This document shows, piece after piece, positions 32,332-40,900 of a stretch of 64,000 nt of DNA. The notes under the pieces were generated by a model. That model had not been told where the DNA came from and did not search any database. It saw nothing but the letters and a program-made list of their open reading frames with translations. The stretch comes from JAVJSD01 sp040219575 (lineage in GTDB: Bacteria > Planctomycetota > Planctomycetia > Pirellulales > Pirellulaceae). A program made the position numbers and the translations under genes. Within the stretch, counting starts at the first letter, position 1; each line of letters starts with the position of its first letter. Where the stretch lies: contig JAVJSD010000022.1 in the NCBI GenBank assembly GCA_040219575.1, forward strand, positions 1-64,000, given 5' to 3'.

Positions 32332-33264
32332 ATGCCATCCGGCGCTGCATCACCGTGGAAACTGGCCGAGCCCGATCTGGCCACGGTGTTCGCCGAGCAC
32401 GAACAACCGCTGGAGGAGTTGGCGACGGGAGCAATTCCCGCCATCGTGCTCCGCGGCGTCTTTCCGCCCGAGGCTTGCCAGCGGCTTGTCGACCGGTTGA
32501 TTGACGAGCAGTTGCTCTACGACCCGCGCGGCCCGATTCCCGAAGCGATGCGCGACGCCGCCATTCCCGAAGGCTACTACCGCGAAGGCCGCAATCGCGA
32601 GGCCTCGCGAGCGTGGCAGGCGAAGACCGCCGAGGGTCGCACACGAATCGATATCGGCACCAGCCTCGGCTACCGAGGCAGCGATCAACAGGCCTTCTTT
32701 GCGCATAGCGAACAGACCCACGCCCTTTTCGCGCGGCTGCTGGACGACAGCAACGAAAACCCGATCCGGCTGCTGTACGATCGGCTCTCGCAACTTGGCC
32801 GCGGCAAGCGGGCCGTCACCGCCCATGAACCCGACGGTCGGCGCTACGGACCGGCGATCATCCGGGCTCACTACGGCGGCTACACCTACAAGCCGCACTT
32901 CGATTCCGTTCGTTTGCGGGAGAAGCGCGAAGACTATGTCGTGCACCAGTTCGAACATCAGTTCGCGGGTGTGCTGGTGCTGCAAAACTCGCAGCTCGCC
33001 GATAAGACCGCCCAGTGCATTTTGCATCGCCGCCTGTGGGAGCCGGAAATCGAACCGCACCTGCAGCGCGACACTTTCCACGAGTACGCCCGACAACATG
33101 GCGTCGAGAACCTCGAAGTGCACCTCGAGCCGGGCGACCTGTACTTCTTCAACACCCGCTCGATCCACGAAGTACCGGGACTGGCCGGCGAGTCGCCGCG
33201 GATCGTGTTGGCCACGTTCATCGGTTACAGCCGCGACCGCGACGAGATGTTCGTCTGGTCGTAG
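32332..33264 (+). CDS. 2OG-Fe(II) oxygenase (prolyl-hydroxylase-like)
   Basis: The 310-residue protein is of the 2-oxoglutarate and iron dioxygenase superfamily. IIRAHYGGYTYKPHFDS has the HxD pair, and FFNTRSIHEVPGL with the distal His is followed by an Arg at ESPRIVLATF that would bind 2-oxoglutarate. The N-terminal part (AIVLRGVFPPEACQRLVDRL) resembles prolyl-4-hydroxylase-type proteins. There is no signal peptide. It might hydroxylate a protein or small molecule. A small membrane protein gene follows at 33297. Confidence 0.85.
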   Translation: MPSGAASPWKLAEPDLATVFAEHEQPLEELATGAIPAIVLRGVFPPEACQRLVDRLIDEQLLYDPRGPIPEAMRDAAIPEGYYREGRNREASRAWQAKTAEGRTRIDIGTSLGYRGSDQQAFFAHSEQTHALFARLLDDSNENPIRLLYDRLSQLGRGKRAVTAHEPDGRRYGPAIIRAHYGGYTYKPHFDSVRLREKREDYVVHQFEHQFAGVLVLQNSQLADKTAQCILHRRLWEPEIEPHLQRDTFHEYARQHGVENLEVHLEPGDLYFFNTRSIHEVPGLAGESPRIVLATFIGYSRDRDEMFVWS

Positions 33265-33296
33265 CGACCGTTGACGTCCATCTTAAGGCCAAGTGC

Positions 33297-33512
33297 ATGA
33301 CGGATGAAAAGCTCAGTAATCCGCCGAACGTCGAACCCAGCCAGCCGGGCATTCGCCACGGCTGTGCCGCGGCGGGAATCCTGGCGTTGTCCATCGTCAT
33401 GACCCTTCTTGTGTCTCCGGCCGACCCAGTCTCACGACTGTTGGCGGTCGCCGTGAGCACCGCGTTGCTCACGGGCGTCTACATGCTCGGTGTGTGGAAC
33501 GGCCGGCCTTGA
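33297..33512 (+). CDS. Small two-helix membrane protein
   Basis: This predicted 71-residue protein has two hydrophobic segments, AAGILALSIVMTLLV and LLAVAVSTALLTGVYMLGV. It starts 32 bases after the 2OG oxygenase stop on the same strand, so it may be its operon partner. AAGG precedes the ATG. No family is recognised. Confidence 0.6.
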   Translation: MTDEKLSNPPNVEPSQPGIRHGCAAAGILALSIVMTLLVSPADPVSRLLAVAVSTALLTGVYMLGVWNGRP

Positions 33513-33651
33513 GCAGCAGTCTGTTGCGACCGACCGTTTCGCGAAAAAATCTTGCAGACGAGGCGAGAAACGGCGACGATAGGGGGAGAGTGGAACTTCG
33601 CCGGGATATCCCCGAGAAACGCTCCGCAGCCGCTCGCCGCTCCCGCCCTCG

Positions 33652-35160
33652 ATGCAAGTCCGCCCCATGCCGCACGCTGACTCCCCTCGCCGCGACTTCC
33701 TTCGCCAAACGGGCCGCCGTACGTTCCTCGCCGACATGGGCATGGGTTTCACGGGACTTGCGCTCGGAGCCATGCTGCATCGCGACGGCGTCGCCGCGGA
33801 CAGCATCGCCGGAGACAGCGGCTGGTCGCCGCCCGACGGTCGGCCCCATTTCGCCCCCAAGGCGAAGAGCGTGATCTGGATGTTCATGATCGGGGGCGCC
33901 AGCCACCTGGAGTCGTTCGACCACAAGCCGGCGATCAACAAATACCAGGGCAAGGCCATTTCCGAGACGCCGCACAAGGACGTGCTCGAGTCGCCCTACC
34001 TGGCCAATGAGCGCGTCGTCGCACCCGACGCCAACGGACAGATCCGCACCAAGCTGTATCCGCTGCAAGTCGGCTTTCAGAAGCGAGGCCAGAGCGGCCT
34101 CGAAGTCAGCGATTGGTGGCCGCACCTGGGCGACTGCATCGACGACATCGCCGTCATCCGCTCGATGTGGACCGAAGACAGCAATCACGGCGCGCAGCTT
34201 CAGTTCCACACCGGCCGGCACCGCGTCGACGGCTTCTTTCCCTCCATCGGCTCGTGGGTGCATTACGGGCTTGGTTCGCTCAACGACAACCTGCCGCAGT
34301 TCGTCGTGCTGGGAACGCCGCTGGCCGATTGCTGCGGCGGGCAGGAAGGGCATCGGGCCAACTACCTTGGTCCGCAACACGACGGCGTGCCGCTCGACAT
34401 CGCCTCGAAGCAGCCGCTGCCTTTCGCTTCCCCGGCGCGCGACGTGTTCCACGAAGAGCAGCGGGCCGAGTTCGATCTGCTGGGAAAACTGAATCGCCTG
34501 GCGGAAGTTGAATATCCGCGTGACGAGGCGCTCAAAGCCCGCATCAAGTCGTACGAGCTTGCCTATCGCATGCAGATGGCGGTGCCGGAGGCGGTCTCCT
34601 TCGACGACGAGTCGAAAGCCACGCTGGCGATGTACGGCCTGGACAAAGGCCGCGGTTTCGGCAGCGACCTGCTCGCCGCCCGGCGATTGGTCGAGCGCGG
34701 CGTGCGATTCGTGCAGGTGTTTCACGGCAGTTCGGGAGGCGCCGGCGCGTGGGACGCGCACAGCAACCTCAAGACGAACCACGAAAAGAACTGCGCCCAG
34801 GTCGACCAGCCGATCGCCGCGTTGTTGAAGGACCTCAAGCAGCGCGGCCTGCTCGACGAGACGCTCGTGGTGTGGGCCACCGAGTTCGGCCGGACGCCGG
34901 GCTCGCAGGGAGCCAACGGCCGCGATCATCATCCTTACGGCTTCTCGGTGTGGATGGCCGGCGGCGGCGTCAAGGGAGGCGTCGCCCACGGCGCGACCGA
35001 CGAGCTTGGCTTCCACGCCGTCGAGAACCGCCACTACGTGACCGATATTCACGCCACGGTGCTGCACCAGTTGGGCCTCGACGCGCGACGTCTGGCGGTC
35101 CCCGGCCGCAAGCGTCTGGAGATCGAATTCGGCAATCCGATTCGCGAAATCCTCGCGTAG
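33652..35160 (+). CDS. Tat-exported DUF1501 protein
   Basis: The protein has 502 residues. A twin-arginine signal (RRDFLRQTGRRTFLADMG, then GFTGLALGAML) is followed by the DUF1501 body, a sulfatase/alkaline-phosphatase-related fold: SVIWMFMIGGASHLESFDHK, MWTEDSNHGAQLQFHTGRHR and VWATEFGRTPGSQGANGRDH are characteristic. In planctomycetes DUF1501 genes usually sit next to a DUF1549/DUF1553 cytochrome gene; that partner is absent here. The gene is convergent with a small membrane-protein gene. Start at 33652 or at 33667 (MPHADSPRRDFL). Confidence 0.93.
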   Translation: MQVRPMPHADSPRRDFLRQTGRRTFLADMGMGFTGLALGAMLHRDGVAADSIAGDSGWSPPDGRPHFAPKAKSVIWMFMIGGASHLESFDHKPAINKYQGKAISETPHKDVLESPYLANERVVAPDANGQIRTKLYPLQVGFQKRGQSGLEVSDWWPHLGDCIDDIAVIRSMWTEDSNHGAQLQFHTGRHRVDGFFPSIGSWVHYGLGSLNDNLPQFVVLGTPLADCCGGQEGHRANYLGPQHDGVPLDIASKQPLPFASPARDVFHEEQRAEFDLLGKLNRLAEVEYPRDEALKARIKSYELAYRMQMAVPEAVSFDDESKATLAMYGLDKGRGFGSDLLAARRLVERGVRFVQVFHGSSGGAGAWDAHSNLKTNHEKNCAQVDQPIAALLKDLKQRGLLDETLVVWATEFGRTPGSQGANGRDHHPYGFSVWMAGGGVKGGVAHGATDELGFHAVENRHYVTDIHATVLHQLGLDARRLAVPGRKRLEIEFGNPIREILA

Positions 35161-35192
35161 CGCAGGTCGCCTCGATCATCGTCGAGGTGGAG

Positions 35193-35564
35193 CTAATCCT
35201 GCGGATCGGCTTCCTGCCGCTGCTCCGTCGGGCGAAAGCTGCGAAGGAACTCGACGGTGGTGGTTCCGCTCAGCAGCAGATTCAACTTGCCCCACACGAT
35301 GATCACCAGGATCGCCAGCACCAGCAGGTTGCCCAGCACGCCTATCACCCGCGTGACCCGGGCCAGGTTCGACTTGCGAAAGTATTTCGGCAGCGAGCGG
35401 ACGAAGTAGATCGTGAAGAACAGCGCGGCGCCGATCATCAGCGCCGCCACCGGGGCGAAACTCTCCAGGAAGCAGGCCGCCGCCAACAGCAGCAGGCCCG
35501 GGTAAGCCCAGAAGTCGTCCTTGGAAAGACTGAGCCACTCGCGGACGTCGTCGTTCATTTTCAT
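35193..35564 (-). CDS. Small membrane protein of unknown function
   Basis: This 123-residue protein has about three hydrophobic helices (AYPGLLLLAAACFLES, AALMIGAALFFTIYFV and IGVLGNLLVLAILVIIVWG) and a charged C-terminus. No family is recognised. The start is the ATG at 35564 (MKMNDD); a second ATG is two codons on. It is convergent with DUF1501. Confidence 0.7.
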   Translation of the reverse strand: MKMNDDVREWLSLSKDDFWAYPGLLLLAAACFLESFAPVAALMIGAALFFTIYFVRSLPKYFRKSNLARVTRVIGVLGNLLVLAILVIIVWGKLNLLLSGTTTVEFLRSFRPTEQRQEADPQD

Positions 35565-35791
35565 AGTCAGCTTCCGCGGGTCGTGTCGATGCGACTTTCT
35601 CGCTCCATGATAGTAACCGAGACGGCGTGCGAGGACTGCGGAGTCCGGGGCGGAACGGGCGGCCGAGTCGCACGACACTTCTGGCGCATGACCCTAGCGG
35701 GGAACGTCAGGGTTGGGGAGTCGCGGCGCGTTGTCACGGCCGAGGGCGGCCATGCTACGCGGAGCACCGCCGCTCGTCTACAATTAGGGCC

Positions 35792-36112
35792 ATGGACGCA
35801 TATCCCACACGGCTCGAAAAGACCGACGACGCCCGGCTCATCATCGAGTGGAGCGACGGCCAAACCTTGGCGTACCCATTCGCGGTGCTTCGCGACGCCT
35901 GCCCCTGCGCCACCTGCCGCGAGAAGAGGAAGGCGCCGCCCCCGCCGCCCAACCAGTTGACCGTCATCTCGCCCGAGGAGGCCCAACCGCCGGCGATCAC
36001 CGGCATGCGGCCGGTCGGCAACTACGCCTACAGCATCGCCTTCAACGACGGCCACGACACCGGCATCTTCACGTTCGAGTTGCTCCGCGAATTGGGCCAG
36101 GCGGTCGGTTGA
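35792..36112 (+). CDS. DUF971 (GBBH-like N-terminal domain) protein
   Basis: The product has 106 residues: LEKTDDARLIIEWSDGQTLA, FAVLRDACPCATCREKRK with three Cys that could bind zinc, and PVGNYAYSIAFNDGHDTGIF. It is the small domain found at the N-terminus of gamma-butyrobetaine hydroxylase, here alone. Stand-alone versions have been linked to iron-sulfur or P-loop (Mrp) proteins. The JmjC-like gene follows 59 bases on. Confidence 0.88.
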   Translation: MDAYPTRLEKTDDARLIIEWSDGQTLAYPFAVLRDACPCATCREKRKAPPPPPNQLTVISPEEAQPPAITGMRPVGNYAYSIAFNDGHDTGIFTFELLRELGQAVG

Positions 36113-36171
36113 AGTCGCCTCCGCCCGGGCAGCAGGTTTCGACGCCCTCGGCAACGCGTTACAACGGAGCC

Positions 36172-37026
36172 ATGAGCATTCAGTCGTGGCTTGGCGAGAC
36201 GCCGAAACAGCAATTCGTGGGCGAATACTTTCACAAGCTTCCCTTTGCACGCAGCAGCGGCAAGGCGGAGTTGTGCGGACTCGGCGACTGGGAGATGCTC
36301 GATCGCGTGCTATCGGCCGACGGCGTCGATGTGATGGTGGTGGAGCGCGGCCGACGCGCCGACGCCGCGGCGCCGCGTTCGGCCCAGGAGGCGCAGGCGC
36401 TGCTCGCCGGCGGTTCGACCGTCCTCATTCGTCACGCGGAACGCCACGACGAAGCGCTCGCGGGTCTGGCCGCCGGCTTCGAGGCCGATTTCGCGGCCCC
36501 CGTAAACGTGCACGTCTACGCCACGCCCGGCGGCCAGTTCGGTTTCGGCTGGCATTACGACGCCGAGGACGTCTTCATCCTGCAAACGGCCGGCGGCAAG
36601 GAGTACTCGCTGCGCAAGAACACCGTCAATCCCTGGCCGATCGAGGAGACGCTGCCGCAAGACATGCGCTACGAGCGCGAGATCATGCCGCTGATGAAAT
36701 GCCTGCTGTCGGCCGGCGACTGGATTTACATTCCCGCCGGCTACTGGCATCTTGCCGAAGCGAAGGGCGACGAGGTCTCCATCTCGCTCGCCGTCGGCGT
36801 GATGTCGCGGACGGCCGTCGAGGTGTTCGACCGCCTGCGGCGCCGCGTCCTCGATTCGCTGCTGTGGCGACAGCGGCTGCCGGTCGTCGGCGAGGCAGCG
36901 GCCGAATCGGAGGCAGCCCTCCGCGCTCAATACCGCACGCTGCTCGCGCAACTTGGCGACGATCTGAAAGCGCTGCTTCAGCGCGACGAACTGCTCGACG
37001 AGCTGCTGTCCCGCGAAGGGGAGTGA
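36172..37026 (+). CDS. JmjC-like cupin oxygenase (ribosomal oxygenase-like)
   Basis: This 284-residue protein belongs to the Cupin_4 / JmjC group. FGFGWHYDAEDVFILQTAGG gives the HxD metal pair, and IYIPAGYWHLAEA gives the second His. KEYSLRKN probably holds the 2-oxoglutarate-binding residue. Members such as E. coli RoxA hydroxylate ribosomal proteins; others act on small molecules. The N-terminal 100 residues are divergent. It is 59 bases after the DUF971 gene and probably co-transcribed. Confidence 0.85.
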   Translation: MSIQSWLGETPKQQFVGEYFHKLPFARSSGKAELCGLGDWEMLDRVLSADGVDVMVVERGRRADAAAPRSAQEAQALLAGGSTVLIRHAERHDEALAGLAAGFEADFAAPVNVHVYATPGGQFGFGWHYDAEDVFILQTAGGKEYSLRKNTVNPWPIEETLPQDMRYEREIMPLMKCLLSAGDWIYIPAGYWHLAEAKGDEVSISLAVGVMSRTAVEVFDRLRRRVLDSLLWRQRLPVVGEAAAESEAALRAQYRTLLAQLGDDLKALLQRDELLDELLSREGE

Positions 37027-37180
37027 TCGCCGCTCTCTACGGCTTGCCGACGATGGCGCTGCTAGCAGCCGCAGGGCGGGAATCAAGCTGGAGAATTTGA
37101 AGCGAGTCTACCGATAAGTGGGTTGCGGCCAATTTTGCCGATTGCACCGGCTGGCCGCGAGACCACTTTGGTAACTCGCC

Positions 37181-38233
37181 ATGCGACGTGCACTACTCTT
37201 GATCGCCTTGCTCGCCAGCACCAGCGGATGCGCGCTGGTGCCGGAGATTTCGCAGGAGCCGCAGTTCCATAATCCCTTCCCGCAGTTGATGCGGGTGGCG
37301 GTGCTGCCGTTCTACAACCAAAGCAGCGAACCGACCGTCAACGGCGACGACGTGGCGCTCGCCTACCACGACGAACTGCAGAAGATTCGCGGCTTCGAGG
37401 TGATGCCGGTCGGCACGGCCCGGCAACTGGCGGCCGCCAGCCAAATCGAACTTCAGTCGCCCGAAGACTATCAGCGTCTGGCGCAGTTCATGGGCGTCGA
37501 CGCCGTGGTGGTCGGCTCGATCACCGACTTCACCGAGTACTATCCGCCGCGGATGGGGCTGGCCGTCAATTGGTACGCCGCCAACCCCTGCTTCCACCCG
37601 ATTCCGCCAGGCTACGGCCTGCCGTGGGGCACTTCGGAGGAAGAGTACATTCCGCCGTCGCTGGTGCATGAAGCCGAATTCGCGCTGGCCCGCGAGCAAC
37701 TCAAAACGCAGACTCCCGAGTTGCCGCAGGCGGAAGTCATCGAGGAAGAAGCGGTCGAAGAGTTCGAGGAGCGTCAGGCGAGCCACGCGCAGACAGTGCG
37801 GGATCCCCTCGCGGTCCGTCGCGCGAGTCTGAACGAAGACCTGGCCTCGGCCGGATTGCTCCCCCCGGGCGGCGCACCGTTGGAAGCCGACGCAGCGCCA
37901 GCCGCCTTGCCCCCAGACTGGCCCGACCCGCGGGGATTTGTGCCGCGGCCCCCCTCGCCGACCAAGCCGGTCTGCAAGCCGCACTATGGGCCGATCATTT
38001 CGCAAGTCCGCCAGTACGACGGGGCCGACGGCGAATTCACCGAGGCCCTGGCCGGCTACTACTACTTCCGCGACGACGCCCGCTTCGGCGGGTGGCAATC
38101 CTATCTGCAACGAAAAGACGACTTTTACCGGTTTTGCTGCTACATGCACATTACCGAGATGTTGACTGCCCGGGGTGGCGCGGATGAAACGCGAGTGGCG
38201 ATTCGCTGGCCTGTCGGCCGATACACGCAGTAG
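37181..38233 (+). CDS. Lipoprotein, LpoB/CsgG-like N-terminal domain
   Basis: The protein has 350 residues with a lipobox (LLASTSGC, Cys at about 17). Residues 35-120 (LMRVAVLPFYNQSSEP, MGVDAVVVGSITDF) look like the small alpha/beta domain of LpoB, CsgG and GNA1162 lipoproteins. A long acidic and Pro-rich middle (EVIEEEAVEEFEERQ, then PPGGAPLEADAAP) is followed by a conserved-looking end with many Tyr (LAGYYYFRDDARFGGW). It is probably periplasmic, tethered to a membrane, and could help cell-wall synthesis; that is inference. It starts a run of genes reading into xerC. Confidence 0.78.
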   Translation: MRRALLLIALLASTSGCALVPEISQEPQFHNPFPQLMRVAVLPFYNQSSEPTVNGDDVALAYHDELQKIRGFEVMPVGTARQLAAASQIELQSPEDYQRLAQFMGVDAVVVGSITDFTEYYPPRMGLAVNWYAANPCFHPIPPGYGLPWGTSEEEYIPPSLVHEAEFALAREQLKTQTPELPQAEVIEEEAVEEFEERQASHAQTVRDPLAVRRASLNEDLASAGLLPPGGAPLEADAAPAALPPDWPDPRGFVPRPPSPTKPVCKPHYGPIISQVRQYDGADGEFTEALAGYYYFRDDARFGGWQSYLQRKDDFYRFCCYMHITEMLTARGGADETRVAIRWPVGRYTQ

Positions 38234-38360
38234 CGGCCGACTGTCAATTCTCCCGAATCCACGGATCGGAGCAGTCCAACGCCCCCTGCGAAGGGATCCC
38301 GCTGAACTTCCGTCAAACCCTGTCGAGTCTCCCCCCCTGAAAGCCACGGAGTCTTGCCGC

Positions 38361-38633
38361 GTGTCCCAAGACATCAACGTATTGGCCTTGGTCAAAGGCG
38401 AGGAACGTTACGTGTTCCTGTACGACGACGAGAATCGCGCCGAAACGCTGCGGATGCTGGGGCGCTACGCCTCGAATCCCGAACTGAGCTTCACGTGGTA
38501 CGACGCGGCCGTGCTGAGCCAGAAGATTCGCGCCACGGCCCAGCAAGTCGAACTCGAGCAGCAATCGGAACACACCGACCGCTTCACGCTCCCGCTGCCC
38601 AGCGACATCCACCGCGACGACGACGCGGCTTGA
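38361..38633 (+). CDS. Small conserved protein upstream of xerC
   Basis: The 90-residue protein starts at a GTG: MSQDINVLALVKGEERYVFL, then LRMLGRYASNPELSFTWYDA. I recall the same protein immediately upstream of xerC in related planctomycetes. No domain is known to me. It ends 27 bases before xerC, so they are surely co-transcribed. Its role is unknown. Confidence 0.75.
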   Translation: MSQDINVLALVKGEERYVFLYDDENRAETLRMLGRYASNPELSFTWYDAAVLSQKIRATAQQVELEQQSEHTDRFTLPLPSDIHRDDDAA

Positions 38634-38660
38634 GAGCGCTCGTCGCGCGACGGACCAACC

Positions 38661-39581
38661 ATGAGAGAAGCCGCCGAGCGTTTCCTGCGTTACTTGCGCG
38701 TTGAACGCAACGCCGCCGAGTTGACGATCAAGTCGTATCGCGAGGATCTCGCTTCTCTGCTGGACTACCTGGCCGACGACAACGGCGCCCTGCCGCAGGT
38801 CGATCAGCTCACGCCGCTCGAACTGCGTTCGTACGCCTCCGCCTTGCAGGAAGCCGGCTATGCGCGAAGTTCCGTGGCCCGCCGATTGGCGTCGCTGAGG
38901 AGTTTCTTCCGCTTCGCGCAGCGGGAAGGCCTGATCACCCACAATCCCGCCAAGGCGCTGCGCAATCCGCGGCCCGAACGTAAGCTGCCGCATTTTCTGT
39001 CGACAGACGAGATCGGCCGGCTTTTGGAGGCGCCGCCGAGCGACGAGCAGGGGCTGCGGGATCGCGCGATTCTCGAGACGATGTACTCCGCCGGCCTCCG
39101 CGTCAGCGAGGTGGTGGGGGTGAACGACGGCGATCTCGATTGGGACGGCGGCCTGGTCCGCGTCCGCGGCAAAGGCAAACGGGAACGGCTGTCGCCGCTG
39201 GGCAGTTACGCCGTCAAAGCGCTGCGACGCTGGCTGAGCGTTCGACGGCTCTCTCCGCGCGAACCGCAGGGACCGTTGGCGCCGGTGTTCCTCAATCGCT
39301 TCGGCCGTCGGCTGACCACCCGCAGCGTGGCCCGCATGCTGGAAAAGCATCTCAAACTCTCGGATCTCGACACGCGGACCACGCCGCACTCGCTGCGTCA
39401 CAGCTTCGCCACGCACCTGCTCGACCGAGGCGCCGACATTCGCAGCGTGCAGGAATTGCTGGGGCACAAGAGCCTGGTCACCACGCAAATCTATACGCAC
39501 GTCAGCACGGCCGGCCTGCGGGAAGCGTACGAGAAAGCGCATCCCCGGGCACGCGGAACGCACACGCGCAACTCCGCTTAG
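38661..39581 (+). CDS. xerC: Tyrosine recombinase XerC
   Basis: The 306-residue protein resolves chromosome dimers at dif with XerD. The N-terminal core-binding domain (RFLRYLRVERNAAELTIKSY) and the catalytic residues are present: Arg in YSAGLRVSEVV, Lys in GKGKRERLSP, HSLRHSFATHLL, and GHKSLVTTQIYTHVS with the Tyr nucleophile. The length is typical. It might be another Xer-type recombinase, but no element is near it. Confidence 0.93.
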   Translation: MREAAERFLRYLRVERNAAELTIKSYREDLASLLDYLADDNGALPQVDQLTPLELRSYASALQEAGYARSSVARRLASLRSFFRFAQREGLITHNPAKALRNPRPERKLPHFLSTDEIGRLLEAPPSDEQGLRDRAILETMYSAGLRVSEVVGVNDGDLDWDGGLVRVRGKGKRERLSPLGSYAVKALRRWLSVRRLSPREPQGPLAPVFLNRFGRRLTTRSVARMLEKHLKLSDLDTRTTPHSLRHSFATHLLDRGADIRSVQELLGHKSLVTTQIYTHVSTAGLREAYEKAHPRARGTHTRNSA

Positions 39582-39587
39582 GCGGGC

Positions 39588-39669
39588 GATACAAGCACGA
39601 AGCGCGAGCGAGTGTGTCGCCGTGGGAGACTCTCGGTAGAAGACTCACTTGCTGGCGCTGCGTGCTTAT
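39588..39669. repeat. Dispersed inverted repeat, family D
   Basis: The left arm GATACAAGCACGAAGCGCGA plus seven bases is mirrored imperfectly by a right arm around 39644-39669 (ACTTGCTGGCGCTGCGTGCT). It begins right after the xerC stop. The left arm is repeated with one change at 44143-44169. Confidence 0.65.
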
Positions 39670-39715
39670 CGATTGACCGTCGCCCCGCACACGCCGGCGC
39701 GATACACTCGGACTC

Positions 39716-40810
39716 ATGCAGACCGATCAGTCCGATACCGCTTCGCCCCCGCCGCCGTCGAAACCGAAGCGGAAACGCCGTGGACGCATGGCGCTGCTCG
39801 TCTTCGGCATCATCGTGCTGCTCGTCGCCGTGGGATTGTTCGCCGCCTGGGAGCGGATGATCCACATGCCCGGCGAGAGCTTCCACGGCGAGTTGCCGCC
39901 GCTGGAGAACCCGCAGGTCGAACTGCGTGCGTCGCTCGAGGCCGATGTGGAGCATCTGGCGACAGCCATCGGCGAGCGCAACCTGGCCCACTATCCCCAA
40001 CTGCTGGAAGCGGCCGACTATCTGGAAGGCCGCCTTCGCGAATTCGGTTACAAGGTCCAGCGCCAGACATTCAAGGTGAACGGCACGGACTGCGATAACC
40101 TGGAAGTTGAAATCAAGGGCCAAAAGTCGCCCGACGAGATCGTCATCGTCGGCGCCCATTACGACACGGCCCCCGGCACGCCCGGCGCCAACGACAACGC
40201 CAGCGGGATGGCCGCGTTGCTCGCCATCGCCGAGCGGATGCGCGACGCTCGGCCGGCCTGCACGCTGCGATTTGTCGCCTTCACCAATGAAGAGCCGCCC
40301 TACTTCCAGACGCCCGACATGGGGAGTTGGGTGTACGCCCGGCGATGCCGCCAGCGCGGCGAAAACATCGTGGCGGCGCTCAGCCTGGAGACGATCGGCT
40401 ACTATCGCGACGAACCGGGCAGCCAGGTCTATCCGCCGCCTTTGAGCGCCTTCTATCCCAGCGAGGGCGACTTCATCGCCGTGGTGGGCAACGTCGGCTC
40501 CCGGCCGCTGGTGCATCGCGTGGTCGACGTCTTTCGCCGCCATGCGAAGTTCCCTTCCGAAGGCGGCGCCGTGCCCGGCGACATCAGCGGCGTCGGCTGG
40601 TCCGATCACTGGTCGTTCTGGCAGGAGGGGTACCAGGGCGTGATGATCACCGACACCGCGCCCTTCCGCTATCCGTACTACCACCGGCCGCAGGACACAC
40701 CCGACAAACTCGAATTCGACCGCATGACGCGGGTCGTCGAGGGACTGATTCCCGTCGTCGCCGATTTGGCCGGAGTGGAATCGTTGACGACGCGCGACGG
40801 AAACCGCTGA
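39716..40810 (+). CDS. Membrane-anchored M28 family peptidase
   Basis: The protein has 364 residues. A basic tail is followed by one membrane helix (MALLVFGIIVLLVAVGLFAA, residues 25-44). The M28 ligands are seen in VGAHYDTAPGTPGANDNASG (His, Asp), FTNEEPPYF (Glu), SDHWSFW and YYHRPQDTPDK. The catalytic domain should face the periplasm. The stop codon lies inside the left arm of a family A palindrome. It is unrelated in detail to the PDZ-containing M28 enzyme at 10313, which has a signal peptide. Confidence 0.9.
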   Translation: MQTDQSDTASPPPPSKPKRKRRGRMALLVFGIIVLLVAVGLFAAWERMIHMPGESFHGELPPLENPQVELRASLEADVEHLATAIGERNLAHYPQLLEAADYLEGRLREFGYKVQRQTFKVNGTDCDNLEVEIKGQKSPDEIVIVGAHYDTAPGTPGANDNASGMAALLAIAERMRDARPACTLRFVAFTNEEPPYFQTPDMGSWVYARRCRQRGENIVAALSLETIGYYRDEPGSQVYPPPLSAFYPSEGDFIAVVGNVGSRPLVHRVVDVFRRHAKFPSEGGAVPGDISGVGWSDHWSFWQEGYQGVMITDTAPFRYPYYHRPQDTPDKLEFDRMTRVVEGLIPVVADLAGVESLTTRDGNR

Positions 40811-40900
40811 TGAACGCTAATACGACGCTAACGACGGAATTGATGTTCGCATTTTGATCCAGACTTCCATTGGCGTTTCATCAGCGTTCATCAGCGGTTT
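40801..40900. repeat. Dispersed palindrome, family A, between convergent genes
   Basis: The left arm (40801-40831, AAACCGCTGATGAACGCTAA...) pairs with the right arm (40870-40900) at 26 of 31 positions. The M28 stop (TGA) lies in the left arm. The lipoprotein gene on the other strand ends inside the right arm, which encodes its last residues TADER. Confidence 0.85.

Noticed and set aside
33469..35067. Minus-strand frame of 532 codons over DUF1501
   Set aside because: Antisense to a gene with firm family motifs; the translation shows no domain and is Arg- and Val-rich from complement codon bias.
38661..39581. XerC as an integrase of a mobile element
   Set aside because: Length and motifs fit cellular XerC, and no attachment sites, tRNA or element genes are near.
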